Counted from the stretch's first letter, positions 34,093 through 41,663 are shown. The stretch: 64,000 nt of DNA from Flavobacteriales bacterium (GCA_016713875.1 JADJOI010000003.1:3534001-3598000), one strand, 5' to 3'. The notes: generated by a model from the sequence alone, not told the origin. Program-made: numbers and translations.

Positions 34093-34554
34093 ATGCCAGC
34101 AGTTGAGACCCATACCACCAAGCCCACCCGCTCCGAGCAGGAGGCCGCTCGTAGGTCGCTCCCTGCCTTGGAGGAGTCGTTGAAGAGCCTTGGCAAGAAG
34201 GACACGACCGAGATCGAGATCGAGGAGACGGCGCAGAAGATCATCGTCCCCACGATGGCACTGCAGCTGCTCTCGCGCATCCTGAAGGACCTGGGTGAAG
34301 GTCGTCCGGTGCAGATCGTGCCCATCGCTGCTGAGATGACCACACAGGCCGCTGCGGAGCTGCTCGGCTGTTCCCGGCCCCATGTGGTAAAGCTGTTGGA
34401 GCAGGGCAAGATCCCGTTCACCAAGATCGGCAAGCATCGCCGGGTGAGGTATGAGGATGTGATGAAGTACCGCAAGGCCATGAAGGAGGCGCAGCGGCAG
34501 TTGCTGAAGGACATGATGCGGGACGAGGAAGAGGCCGGTCTCTATGATACATAG
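34093..34554 (+). CDS. Excisionase-family DNA-binding antitoxin
   Basis: The 153-residue protein has a charged N-terminal half and a C-terminal MerR/excisionase-type helix-turn-helix (TTQAAAELLGCSRPHVVKLL, then GKIPFTKIGKHRRVRYEDVM). This is the standard antitoxin type found before PIN-domain toxins in this organisation. The gene overlaps the toxin by 11 bases. The antitoxin should bind its own promoter, where TAGCTTTG lies at 34066. Confidence 0.85.
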   Translation: MPAVETHTTKPTRSEQEAARRSLPALEESLKSLGKKDTTEIEIEETAQKIIVPTMALQLLSRILKDLGEGRPVQIVPIAAEMTTQAAAELLGCSRPHVVKLLEQGKIPFTKIGKHRRVRYEDVMKYRKAMKEAQRQLLKDMMRDEEEAGLYDT

Positions 34555-35107
34555 CGTCCGCTTCACGTGTGTCCTGGACACCAACGTCATTTACCCGGTG
34601 AACATCCGGGATCTGTTGTTGTGGTTCGCGCATTACGACCTCTTCACCGTGAAGTGGAGCAGTGGCATTTGCGATGAGTGGGCCAAGGTGATGCGCGAGA
34701 AGGAGATCCCAGAAGCGGACATCGCCAAACGCATCCAACGCATGAGCGACGCGTTCCCGGATGCACTGGTGGAGAACTACGATGGTCTCATCGAAGGCCT
34801 GCAGTTACCCGACACGTGCGACCGCCACGTGCTGGCGGCGGCCATCAAGGCCAACGCCAACCTGATCGTCACCAACAACCTGCGCGATTTTCCCGCGGAG
34901 GAGCTGGCGAAGTATGGTCTGGAGGCCAAGAGCGCCGATGACTTTCTCACGGAAATCATCGACCTGAACCACGCCCGTGCGCTGGAGGCGTTCAAAGAGC
35001 TGGTGGCGAACCGACGTTCACCCGAGCTCGATGCGTATCAGGTGCTGGACCAGTTCCGAAGGGTCGGCCTGAAGGATACGGCCGACTACCTGCATGCGCT
35101 GTTGTGA
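34544..35107 (+). CDS. PIN-domain toxin (VapC-like RNase)
   Basis: This 187-residue protein has the PIN acidic residues spaced as expected: Asp in FTCVLDTNVIYPV, Glu/Asp in SGICDEWAKVM, and the Asp pair in LPDTCDRHVLAAAIKANANL with LIVTNNLRDFP. PIN toxins are Mg-dependent RNases. The longer C-terminal extension (RSPELDAYQVLDQFRRVGL) is typical of the type paired with excisionase-like antitoxins. It overlaps the antitoxin gene and is followed by about 215 bases without a gene, containing a perfect palindrome. Confidence 0.85.
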   Translation: MIHSVRFTCVLDTNVIYPVNIRDLLLWFAHYDLFTVKWSSGICDEWAKVMREKEIPEADIAKRIQRMSDAFPDALVENYDGLIEGLQLPDTCDRHVLAAAIKANANLIVTNNLRDFPAEELAKYGLEAKSADDFLTEIIDLNHARALEAFKELVANRRSPELDAYQVLDQFRRVGLKDTADYLHALL

Positions 35108-35255
35108 GCGACCGCTTCCACGCCGAGATCGAATTGCGTGTCCGATATCGGTCCACATGAATGGTGAACGCACGTTCTTCACGGTGATCGGCGCTTCAAC
35201 TATGGCGGATGTGCCATCATTCTTTTCGGTCGCATAGGGCAGTCGCTCAGTCCAC

Positions 35256-35279
35256 AACCCCGTCGAATTCGACGGGGTT
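35256..35279. promoter_or_regulatory. Perfect 24-base palindrome, probable operator or terminator
   Basis: The arms AACCCCGTCGAA and TTCGACGGGGTT are exact reverse complements with no spacer. It lies 45 bases before the next antitoxin ATG and 149 bases after the PIN gene. It could be the autoregulatory operator of the downstream toxin-antitoxin module, or a terminator hairpin without a T run. Confidence 0.5.
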
Positions 35280-35323
35280 CGGACCACCCTGATGCCTCGT
35301 GGGTGGCTTACCTTCGTGAAGCC

Positions 35324-35569
35324 ATGTCCACCGAGTCCCTCAAGCTCCAACTGATCGAGCGCCTGTTGCGCACGACCGATGAAGGGCTGCTGAAGAAAGT
35401 AGCCGACCTGTTCCGCTCAGAGAAAGGCGAGGATGATGACGGTCTCACCGACGAGCACTACAACATCGTAAAGGAGCGCTACGAGGAGTACAAGCGCGGT
35501 GAGGGCAAGAGCTACACTTGGGAGGAGACGAAAGCCATGATCCGCGCCGGCAAGGGCAAGGAGGCATGA
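35324..35569 (+). CDS. Antitoxin of a RelE/ParE module
   Basis: I start at MSTESLKLQLIERLLR (ATG 35324). The 81-residue protein has an N-terminal helical part and a C-terminal charged region (EHYNIVKERYEEYKRGEGKS, TWEETKAMIRAGKGKEA). This is the form of small addiction-module antitoxins that wrap around a RelE/ParE toxin. Its TGA overlaps the toxin's ATG. A TACCTTCG -7-like element lies about 8 bases before the start. Confidence 0.75.
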   Translation: MSTESLKLQLIERLLRTTDEGLLKKVADLFRSEKGEDDDGLTDEHYNIVKERYEEYKRGEGKSYTWEETKAMIRAGKGKEA

Positions 35570-35862
35570 GCGTGAAGATCCGTTGGCGCTACCGTGCGAT
35601 CCATGAGGCCCAGGAGGCGTACGACTGGTACGAAGCTCAGTCGAGGGGGACCGGAGAGCGACTGATCGCCGAGTTGGACGAGCACATCGACTTCCTGCTG
35701 AAGCATCCAACGGGCTATCCGAAATGGCGCTCCATTTTTCGGAAGGTCACTCTGAAGCACTTCCCGTATCAGGTGATCTATCGCTTCGAGAAGGACACTG
35801 TCACGGTCTTCAGCATTTTCCATGGCAGCCGTAACCCCAGCCAATGGGGACGCCTTCGCTGA
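35566..35862 (+). CDS. RelE/ParE-family toxin
   Basis: The 98-residue protein fits the ParE/RelE fold: KIRWRYRAIHEAQEAYDWYE, a central helix, then FPYQVIYRFEKDTVTVFSIF and the C-terminal HGSRNPSQW motif, which is typical of ParE-like toxins. Depending on subtype it would cut mRNA or poison gyrase. ATG at 35566 overlaps the antitoxin stop (ATGA). Confidence 0.85.
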   Translation: MSVKIRWRYRAIHEAQEAYDWYEAQSRGTGERLIAELDEHIDFLLKHPTGYPKWRSIFRKVTLKHFPYQVIYRFEKDTVTVFSIFHGSRNPSQWGRLR

Positions 35863-35915
35863 TTGCATCTTTGAAGTGCAATGAAACCTGCCGTGAACAG
35901 CGACAGCGTATCCCC

Positions 35916-36125
35916 ATGGCCTGTCTCACACTACCGGCAGTCCTCGCCACCATGGCAGCGCTGGTTTGCTGCACATTGACGCAGGCGCAGATCATCGACA
36001 GCACCTACATCCTTGCCGTGGATCGCCGCGTTCAGGAGATCGACGCGGCAAAGGACTATGGGATCAGGACACTCGAGAACGAGGAGTTCCTGGAGCAGAT
36101 GACCGACGGTGGTGTGGGCAATTAG
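35916..36125 (+). pseudogene. Secreted-protein 5' fragment (copy B)
   Basis: The frame starts MACLTLPAVLATMAALVCCT, a signal peptide ending at TQAQ. It continues IIDSTYILAVDRRVQEIDAA and TLENEEFLEQMTDGG before stopping at 36125 in sequence that belongs to the hicA remnant. It looks like the first 65 or so codons of a longer secreted protein whose body has been replaced. Copy A lies 2.2 kb upstream with two toxin-antitoxin modules between. Confidence 0.75.
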
Positions 36126-36357
36126 AACAACAAAGCCAGCAATTCCTCGCGCGTCATCTGATGGTGCGAAGCGACATCGCCAAGTATGCCTGCCAGCGTC
36201 CCGACCTTGATCGGCCGATGGTCCGGAATGGTGATGTGGTGCGTTCCGCTCCTTGAAGTGGTCATGCGGATGTGACCTCCGTCTGCCTTGTCACCTCGTA
36301 TCCCAGCTTGCCCAGCGCCTTGATCAGTTCCCTGCCCGTGAGATCGCGCGGGATCCT
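36122..36357 (-). pseudogene. hicA: hicA toxin gene, disrupted
   Basis: Right after hicB the minus strand reads IPRDLTGRELIKALGKLGYE and VTRQT. One base is then missing, and the other frame continues GGHIRMTTSRSGTHHITIPD, VGTLAGILGDVASHHQ and EELLALLF with a stop at 36122-36124. This is a complete HicA mRNA-interferase sequence including the catalytic His region (GTHHITIP), but it has a -1 frameshift and no usable start codon. The toxin is therefore probably dead unless the shift is a sequencing error. Confidence 0.8.
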
Positions 36358-36564
36358 CTAAGCGGCGATCACGATCTCCTTCACCATGTGCAGGCAGATC
36401 ACCTTGGGCATCTGATCCGCCTCGAAGTGGGTCGCCACGGCGTCTTTCACGTTGGCTTTCAACTGCTCCAGGTCATCGCCATCCGTGAAGATGGAGTGAT
36501 CCAACGCACGGGCCTCGTAGCCACCTTCCGGCGACTCTTCCACAACGAAGATGATCTCCTTCAT
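36358..36564 (-). CDS. hicB: HicB-like antitoxin
   Basis: The 68-residue protein MKEIIFVVEESPEGGYEARA with DGDDLEQLKANVKDAVATHF is the HicB partial RNase-H-fold domain that neutralises HicA. This short form lacks a separate DNA-binding domain. It precedes the disrupted hicA on the same strand. A TAACTTCGG -7-like sequence lies immediately upstream. Confidence 0.85.
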   Translation of the reverse strand: MKEIIFVVEESPEGGYEARALDHSIFTDGDDLEQLKANVKDAVATHFEADQMPKVICLHMVKEIVIAA

Positions 36565-36584
36565 GCTCCGAAGTTAAGCAAGCC

Positions 36585-36938
36585 CTACTTCGGCTCCCAC
36601 AGCTCGATCTTGTTCCCCTCCGGATCATACACCCACGCGAAGCGGCCGTAATCCTCATCCTGCCGCTTGGGGTCGATGCGCACGCCGGCAGCCTCGAGCT
36701 TCTTGATCAGCCCATCGATGTCCTGCACGCGCAGGTTCAGCATGAACTGTTGCTTGCTGTCGAAGTAGTCGCTGTCGCGCTTGAACGGCGAGAACACTGT
36801 GGGGCCGGCATCCTGCTGCCAGATCCAGCCGTTGTCCTGGTCGTTGATGCCGAAGTGATCGTTGTACCACTTGGCGAGCGCCTTGTGGTCGTCCGCGCGG
36901 AAGAAGAATCCGCCGATACCGGTGACGTGTCGGGACAT
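36585..36938 (-). CDS. VOC-family (glyoxalase-fold) protein, copy 1
   Basis: The 117-residue protein starts MSRHVTGIGGFFFRADDHKA. It has the paired beta-alpha-beta-beta-beta layout of the vicinal oxygen chelate superfamily (WYNDHFGINDQDNG, FMLNLRVQDIDGLIKKLEA, YDPEGNKIELWEPK). The conserved end YDPEGNKIEL carries the usual metal-ligand Glu. The substrate is unknown. A nearly identical copy lies at 38919-39392, beyond a 1.9-kb secreted-protein gene. TACTTTGG, a -7-like element, lies upstream. Confidence 0.85.
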   Translation of the reverse strand: MSRHVTGIGGFFFRADDHKALAKWYNDHFGINDQDNGWIWQQDAGPTVFSPFKRDSDYFDSKQQFMLNLRVQDIDGLIKKLEAAGVRIDPKRQDEDYGRFAWVYDPEGNKIELWEPK

Positions 36939-37074
36939 GGGATGCGGTTTTGCAACCCAAAGTAGGCGCGAAAACGAATGCACCCTTTGTGCCTACGCGA
37001 AACGCGCCCGGGACGGACCGATGTTCAGAGCGGTCGATGGGCCATTCGGCCGCTGACCATCCTGGTGCGCGGGT

Positions 37075-38922
37075 TCAGGGCGCAAGGATGACTTTCCCTT
37101 CGCGGAAGAGCGCCGGTGTGATCGCACGGATCAAGTAGCAGCCGGCACCTATACCGGCCAGGTCCAGTCGTGCGCTTGGGCTCCCTTGCACCACGGTGTT
37201 GGTGATCACAGAACCGGTGGTGCTCACGAGGAACAAATGGGTCGGGGTATCAAGTGGCAGCCCTTCGATGTTCAAGACCCCGGCGACAGGATTGGGATAC
37301 CAGTTGATGCGCGCACCCAAGGCGTTCTCCTCCAAGCCCACGCTCAGCACTTCCACAGTGGTGTCGGAGGTGCAGGCATCGCGGATCGCCGTGAGCGTGA
37401 CGTTGAAAGCGCCGCTGGTGAGGTAGGTATGCACCGGATGCTGCTGCGTAGCGGAGGTCCCGTCGCCGAAATCCCAGTGCCACGACAGGGCGTTGGTGGA
37501 GAGGTCGGTGAACGAGTAAGTGGCCGGTCCGGTGACCGTGTAGGCGAAGTCGGCGGAGGGCAGCAGTTCCGGCAGGTCGCCAACGGTGAAGGTGAAAAGG
37601 TTGGACCCGTTGGTGAGCGGCCCCGAATGGCAGCCGATACTGAAGGGTACCTGGGGCGTGATCGGTGCAGGATAGTCGCCGGTGACCACGATGGCATCGG
37701 CGCCGTGCACCGCTAGGTCATTGAACCGGCTCTGGCCATGCGGCGGGTCGGGGCTTTTCAGCCAGAGCACGTTGCCTGAGCCATCCAGCCTGGCCACGTA
37801 CGGAGGCGTCTCCAACAGGTTGATGGCCGTAAGCGGCACACCACCGAACTGGCCCGGACCCTCGGCCCATCCAGCGATGGACACCTCTTGCTGCGCATCG
37901 ATGGTGATCGCCTTGATGGCACCCATGGAGCCTTGTGAATAGCATCCAACGGCCCATTGCGGGACACCGTTGGCATCATACTTCAGCAGGGCGCAGTACG
38001 GAGGAGTGGAGGGCGTGTTCACCAACGTGTCCTCGGCGAAGAAGAGGGTGTCGCCCAGGGACCTCAAGGCGAGATAGACGTTGCCCATGTCGTCCAAGGC
38101 CACATGCGGCTGGCGCTCCGCCACGGTGGAACTGCTGTCCAGCGTGCGGGCCCAGAGCGCGCTGCCGTCCGCTTCCATCCGGAGCACGAAAAGCTCATCG
38201 CAGTATCCGGCCGGATCGAACTGCACGGTGAGGGCGTCGAACTGGACGCTGCCTCCCGCTGCGTTCTCATGGCCCGCCAGCACGAGGTGCCCGGTATTGC
38301 TGAACGCCATGTGCGACCGCGCTCCCTGGGGTCCGTAGTTGCTGAAGGTGAGGTTGGCATTGGACCCGCTGCGGGTCCATTGCACGTTCAAGGCCGTATC
38401 CAGCATCCGCACAGTATTGCCGTGGGCGATGGCCACATCGTCCCCATTGACCGCTGCGATGATCTCGTCAGGTTCGCTCAGGTACCGCAGGAAGTTCGCT
38501 GCCGTGTCGAACTGGATGACCTGATGGCTGTAAGGAGCGGCATAGGTCGTATCGCTCATGTGGGTCTCGCCCTGCACCGTGCATTCGGCATAGAGGTGAC
38601 CGGTGCCATCCACATGGATCCCGTGGCCGATGTCGCTCGTTGACCCGCCGAACACCTTGGAATGGACCAGGTCGCCCTGTGCAGTGTATTTCATCAGGAC
38701 AAGGTCCACGGCACCGAAAAGGTTGGTGAGGGTGTCCCCCTGCACGTAGGTTTCCGCATCGATCATGCCCAGCACGTAAACGTTGCCGTCGGCGTCCGAG
38801 ACGACTCCAGTACCCTTGTGCGCCCCGCTGCTGGAACTCATGTAATCCACCCAGCCGATCCGCTGCGCGTGGCCGCCCAGCCAGAGCCCTGTGAAGAGCA
38901 GGAAGTGTAAATGCCGTTTCAT
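37075..38922 (-). CDS. Large secreted protein with PKD domain and T9SS tail
   Basis: This 615-residue protein has signal peptide MKRHLHFLLFTGLWLGGHAQ. Beta-propeller-like repeats of the SBBP type follow (DADGNVYVLGMIDAETYVQG, DDMGNVYLALRSLGDTLFF). A PKD domain (about 455-535) has the signature SWHWDFGDGTSATQQHPVHT. The T9SS type A tail reads INWYPNPVAGVLNIEGL and ends REGKVILAP. It is probably a cell-surface or released protein; PKD domains mediate binding. It lies exactly between the two VOC copies, and its start overlaps the altered 3' end of copy 2. Confidence 0.9.
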   Translation of the reverse strand: MKRHLHFLLFTGLWLGGHAQRIGWVDYMSSSSGAHKGTGVVSDADGNVYVLGMIDAETYVQGDTLTNLFGAVDLVLMKYTAQGDLVHSKVFGGSTSDIGHGIHVDGTGHLYAECTVQGETHMSDTTYAAPYSHQVIQFDTAANFLRYLSEPDEIIAAVNGDDVAIAHGNTVRMLDTALNVQWTRSGSNANLTFSNYGPQGARSHMAFSNTGHLVLAGHENAAGGSVQFDALTVQFDPAGYCDELFVLRMEADGSALWARTLDSSSTVAERQPHVALDDMGNVYLALRSLGDTLFFAEDTLVNTPSTPPYCALLKYDANGVPQWAVGCYSQGSMGAIKAITIDAQQEVSIAGWAEGPGQFGGVPLTAINLLETPPYVARLDGSGNVLWLKSPDPPHGQSRFNDLAVHGADAIVVTGDYPAPITPQVPFSIGCHSGPLTNGSNLFTFTVGDLPELLPSADFAYTVTGPATYSFTDLSTNALSWHWDFGDGTSATQQHPVHTYLTSGAFNVTLTAIRDACTSDTTVEVLSVGLEENALGARINWYPNPVAGVLNIEGLPLDTPTHLFLVSTTGSVITNTVVQGSPSARLDLAGIGAGCYLIRAITPALFREGKVILAP

Positions 38923-39392
38923 CGTGGATGAAGGTGTTGCCCTGACATTGCGTCAACCATGATATATGTCAAGATCGCCAGTCTTTGCAACTGCGCTGGG
39001 AGCAGTTTGGGTCGCTCCACTTGCCAACGTGAGTGAGCTTTCTTCAGCTCCATCAACTCGATCTTGTTCCCCTCCGGGTCATACACCCACGCGAAGCGGC
39101 CGTAGTCCTCATCCTGGCGCTTGGGGTCGATGCGCACACCGGCGGCCTCGAGCTTCTTCACCAGTCCGTCGATGTCCTGCACGCGCAGGTTCAGCATGAA
39201 CTGTTGCTTGCTGTCGAAGTAGTCGCTGTCGCGCTTGAAGGGCGAGAACACCGTGGGCCCGGCATCTTGTTGCCAGATCCAGCCGTTGTCCTGGTCGTTG
39301 ATGCCGAAGTGGTCGTTGTACCATTTGGCCAAAGCCTTGTGTTCGTCCGCGCGGAAGAAGAAGCGGCCGATGCCGGTGACGTGTCGTGACAT
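38919..39392 (-). CDS. VOC-family (glyoxalase-fold) protein, copy 2 with replaced C-terminus
   Basis: The first 115 or so residues match copy 1 almost exactly (MSRHVTGIGRFFFRADEHKA, FVREADING-equivalent VRIDPKRQDEDYGRFAWVYD). Copy 1 ends KIELWEPK. Here the frame runs on as KIELMELKK and then about 40 unrelated residues (AILTYIMVDAMSGQHLHPR), stopping inside the start of the neighbouring secreted-protein gene. The body should still fold, but the tail is junction sequence. The metal-ligand Glu is kept. It has a -7-like TACTTTGG just upstream. Confidence 0.8.
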   Translation of the reverse strand: MSRHVTGIGRFFFRADEHKALAKWYNDHFGINDQDNGWIWQQDAGPTVFSPFKRDSDYFDSKQQFMLNLRVQDIDGLVKKLEAAGVRIDPKRQDEDYGRFAWVYDPEGNKIELMELKKAHSRWQVERPKLLPAQLQRLAILTYIMVDAMSGQHLHPR

Positions 39393-39411
39393 GGGATCGG
39401 GGTTGGTCATG

Positions 39412-39448
39412 CCAAAGTAAGCCGGTCTTCCCAATGCTATTACTTTGA
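39412..39448. promoter_or_regulatory. Back-to-back -7 elements (divergent promoters)
   Basis: On the minus strand TACTTTGG (39412-39419) precedes VOC copy 2. On the plus strand TACTTTGA (39441-39448) lies three bases before the ATG at 39452. Both resemble the Bacteroidota -7 element with a one-base shorter spacer. The plus-strand gene would have almost no leader. Confidence 0.4.
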
Positions 39449-39451
39449 ACC

Positions 39452-39853
39452 ATGGAGAAGCGCACCAAAGACAAACCCTGGAAACTGAAGACGCCACCCG
39501 GGACTTCGGAATACACCATGCATGTCGACGAGAAGGATGGGAAGGAAGTGCTTGTCTGTACCGTAGGCAAGACCGTGTTGCTCTACGACATCCGGTGCAT
39601 CAACGACCTGCACGCCATGCTGAAGAAACACGGCGACTGGATGGACCTTGGCGGTGCTGATGAGCAGAAGCCTGCGAAAGAAGGCACCGTTGAGGCTTGG
39701 GGCCGCAGCGAGAAGAACCCGGTGAAAGGCTGGTACGGCCTGAAGAAAGGGCTTCGCGGGAGGTTCGGTGTCTACCTGCCGCCACTGATGGAGGCACTTG
39801 GTCTTGCCGAAGTGACGCACGAGGCGAAGGGGAACAAGATGCGGGCGAAATAG
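39452..39853 (+). CDS. Conserved-looking hypothetical protein (133 residues)
   Basis: The protein begins MEKRTKDKPWKLKTPPGTSE. It contains VLVCTVGKTVLLYDIRCIND, AWGRSEKNPVKGWYGLKKGL and RFGVYLPPLMEALGLAEVTH. It looks like a well-folded cytoplasmic domain with a basic N-terminus. I cannot name a family with confidence. It is followed 30 bases later by another VOC gene. Confidence 0.65.
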   Translation: MEKRTKDKPWKLKTPPGTSEYTMHVDEKDGKEVLVCTVGKTVLLYDIRCINDLHAMLKKHGDWMDLGGADEQKPAKEGTVEAWGRSEKNPVKGWYGLKKGLRGRFGVYLPPLMEALGLAEVTHEAKGNKMRAK

Positions 39854-39869
39854 GCTGTCATGGGGCACC

Positions 39870-39877
39870 TAGCTTTG
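39870..39877 (+). promoter_or_regulatory. Candidate -7 element of the VOC gene at 39884
   Basis: TAGCTTTG is an exact TAnnTTTG match ending six bases before ATG 39884. It supports that start over the upstream ATG at 39860 and implies a leaderless or nearly leaderless message. Confidence 0.45.
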
Positions 39878-39883
39878 GCTACG

Positions 39884-40309
39884 ATGCAACCACGCTTGTC
39901 CTTTATCACGCTCGGTGTTTCCGGCCTCGCCAAGTCCAAACGGTTCTACTCGGATGTCCTCGGCTGGACACCCATGCACGATTCGGACGGCATCGTGATG
40001 TACAAGCTCAACGGCATGGTGCTCTCGCTCTTCCCGCAGCATGAATTGATGGAGGACGCCAAGGTCACCGAGGAAGGACGAGGTTCACGCTTCACGCTGG
40101 CGCAATGCCTGCGGTCCGTTGAAGAGGTCGATGCCTTCTTCACGCATTTGAAGAAGCACGATGTCACCATCACCAAATTGCCGGTGAAGGTCTTCTGGGG
40201 CGGCTACAGCGGCTACTTCGCCGATCCTGACGGGCACCTGTGGGAGATAGCGCACAACCCCTTCCTGGAGATGGATGCCCAGGGCAATGTGTTGGGCATG
40301 AGGAGCTGA
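39884..40309 (+). CDS. VOC-family (glyoxalase/bleomycin-resistance-fold) protein
   Basis: This 141-residue protein starts MQPRLSFITLGVSGLAKSKR. Family features follow: FYSDVLGWTPMHDSDGIVMY, then VEEVDAFFTHLKKHDVTITK and the terminal YSGYFADPDGHLWEIAHNPF, in which the Glu is the metal ligand. It is not a close relative of the two VOC copies at 36585 and 38919. Substrate unknown; such proteins are often lactoylglutathione-lyase-like or dioxygenase-like. The start was chosen from the -7 element at 39870. Confidence 0.85.
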   Translation: MQPRLSFITLGVSGLAKSKRFYSDVLGWTPMHDSDGIVMYKLNGMVLSLFPQHELMEDAKVTEEGRGSRFTLAQCLRSVEEVDAFFTHLKKHDVTITKLPVKVFWGGYSGYFADPDGHLWEIAHNPFLEMDAQGNVLGMRS

Positions 40310-40334
40310 CCCGCGCGCAGGATCGCCGCATCGC

Positions 40335-40745
40335 TCACGCTCGCACCGCCTTCTTCGCCTTCTTTTTCACCGGCCGCGCCACCTTCTCGATGCTGCCGAA
40401 CTGCTCGCCCATCATGCGGCCCCATTTCGCGATCTCCTCCAGCAGCGGCAACAGCGTGCGGCCGTGCGCGGTGAGCTCGTACTCCACGCGCGGCGGCACT
40501 TCGGGGTAGATGGTGCGGCTCACGAAGCCGTCCTTTTCCAATTGGCGCAATTGCATGCTGAGCATCTTCTCGGTGATGCCTGGGATCTGCCGCCGCAACT
40601 CGCTGAAGCGCTTCTTGTCCTTGCGCAGGTACCACAGCACGATGGTCTTCCACTTACCACCCACCAGCTCCATGGTCACATCCAATGCGCAGTGGTAAAC
40701 GCGGCCGTTCATGCGGATGCGGTACTCGTCGCCGTCGATGATCAT
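40335..40745 (-). CDS. HxlR-family transcriptional regulator
   Basis: The 136-residue protein has the HxlR winged helix: CALDVTMELVGGKWKTIVLW, then FSELRRQIPGITEKMLSMQL and GFVSRTIYPEVPPRVEYELT. The N-terminal Cys at YHCALDV is the position that senses electrophiles or oxidants in YodB/HypR relatives. The Lys/Ala-rich tail VKKKAKKAVRA is unusual. It is divergent from an NAD(P)-binding reductase at 40897 and probably controls it through the palindrome at 40810-40831. Confidence 0.9.
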   Translation of the reverse strand: MIIDGDEYRIRMNGRVYHCALDVTMELVGGKWKTIVLWYLRKDKKRFSELRRQIPGITEKMLSMQLRQLEKDGFVSRTIYPEVPPRVEYELTAHGRTLLPLLEEIAKWGRMMGEQFGSIEKVARPVKKKAKKAVRA

Positions 40746-40809
40746 GGTGTTGAAAACTTGTGTCCGTTCCGCTCTTCGCTCCGGCCGCTGAAACCGGCGC
40801 CCATGGCCG

Positions 40810-40831
40810 GTACTATCCTGGGTGACAGTAC
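40810..40831. promoter_or_regulatory. Candidate HxlR operator
   Basis: GTACT and AGTAC are inverted repeats separated by 12 bases, located between the divergent regulator and reductase genes. HxlR proteins usually bind such short dyads in the shared promoter. Only the symmetry and the position support this. Confidence 0.4.
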
Positions 40832-40896
40832 TTGTAAACGGTATAGCAGCCGGTCAACTTCGCCGCGTCAAAGGAACGCAACCAACACGCACAACC

Positions 40897-41589
40897 ATGA
40901 GGATCGGAGTTTTCGGAACGGGGGTGGTCGGACAGGTCATCGCCGAGAAGCTGGACAGCCTGGGACACGACGTGATGCTGGGCACGCGCGATGCGCAACA
41001 GAGCCTCGCCCGCGAAGGCAAGGATGGCTACGGCCGTCCGCCGCTGAAGGAGTGGATGGCCGCGCACCCCAAGGTGAAGCTCGGCACTTTCGCGGAAACT
41101 GCATCGCACGGCGAGATGCTCGTGAACGCCACCAGCGGCTTCGGTGCGATGGAGGCCCTCAAACTTGCCGGCGAGAAGAACCTCGGCGGCAAGGCGATGC
41201 TCGACGTCGCCAACCCGCTCGATTTCTCCAAAGGATTCCCCCCCAGCCTCACGGTGTGCAACACCGACTCGCTCGGCGAGCAACTGCAACGCGCCTTCCC
41301 GCAACTGCGCGTTGTGAAGGGCCTCAACACGCTCACGAGCTTCCTGATGGTGGCGCCGCGCACGTTGCCCGAGTCGCACCACCTCTTCCTCTGCGGCAAC
41401 GATGCCGATGCGAAGGCCGAGGTGCGCAAGCTGCTTGCCTCTTTCGGCTGGGCCGACAACGAGATGATCGACCTGGGCGATATCACCAATGCGCGTGGCA
41501 CGGAACAGCTCCTGCCCATCTGGGTGCGGCTCTACGGCGCCTTGAAGAGCCCGATGTTCAACTTCCGGATCGTCCGGGCAGAGCAATAG
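40897..41589 (+). CDS. NAD(P)-binding reductase (F420-dependent NADP reductase-like)
   Basis: The 230-residue protein starts MRIGVFGTGVVGQVIAEKLD, a classical GxGxxG Rossmann nucleotide-binding site. It continues LGHDVMLGTRDAQ, MLDVANPLDFSKGFPPSL and VVKGLNTLTSFLMVAPRTLP. This is the pattern of the NADP oxidoreductase, coenzyme F420-dependent family, most members of which in non-F420 bacteria are NADPH-linked reductases of unknown substrate. The divergent HxlR regulator suggests induction by reactive electrophiles such as quinones or aldehydes. Confidence 0.85.
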   Translation: MRIGVFGTGVVGQVIAEKLDSLGHDVMLGTRDAQQSLAREGKDGYGRPPLKEWMAAHPKVKLGTFAETASHGEMLVNATSGFGAMEALKLAGEKNLGGKAMLDVANPLDFSKGFPPSLTVCNTDSLGEQLQRAFPQLRVVKGLNTLTSFLMVAPRTLPESHHLFLCGNDADAKAEVRKLLASFGWADNEMIDLGDITNARGTEQLLPIWVRLYGALKSPMFNFRIVRAEQ

Positions 41590-41643
41590 CGTTCCGTGGC
41601 TTTCGCAGCGGCGGTCTTGGCGCTGCCATCGCTCTCGCGGGTG

Positions 41644-41651
41644 TAGCTTTG
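41644..41651 (+). promoter_or_regulatory. Candidate -7 element of the second aldehyde dehydrogenase
   Basis: TAGCTTTG exactly fits TAnnTTTG and ends 12 bases before ATG 41664. It suggests this displaced gene now has its own promoter. Confidence 0.4.
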
Positions 41652-41663
41652 GCTTCGCATCCC

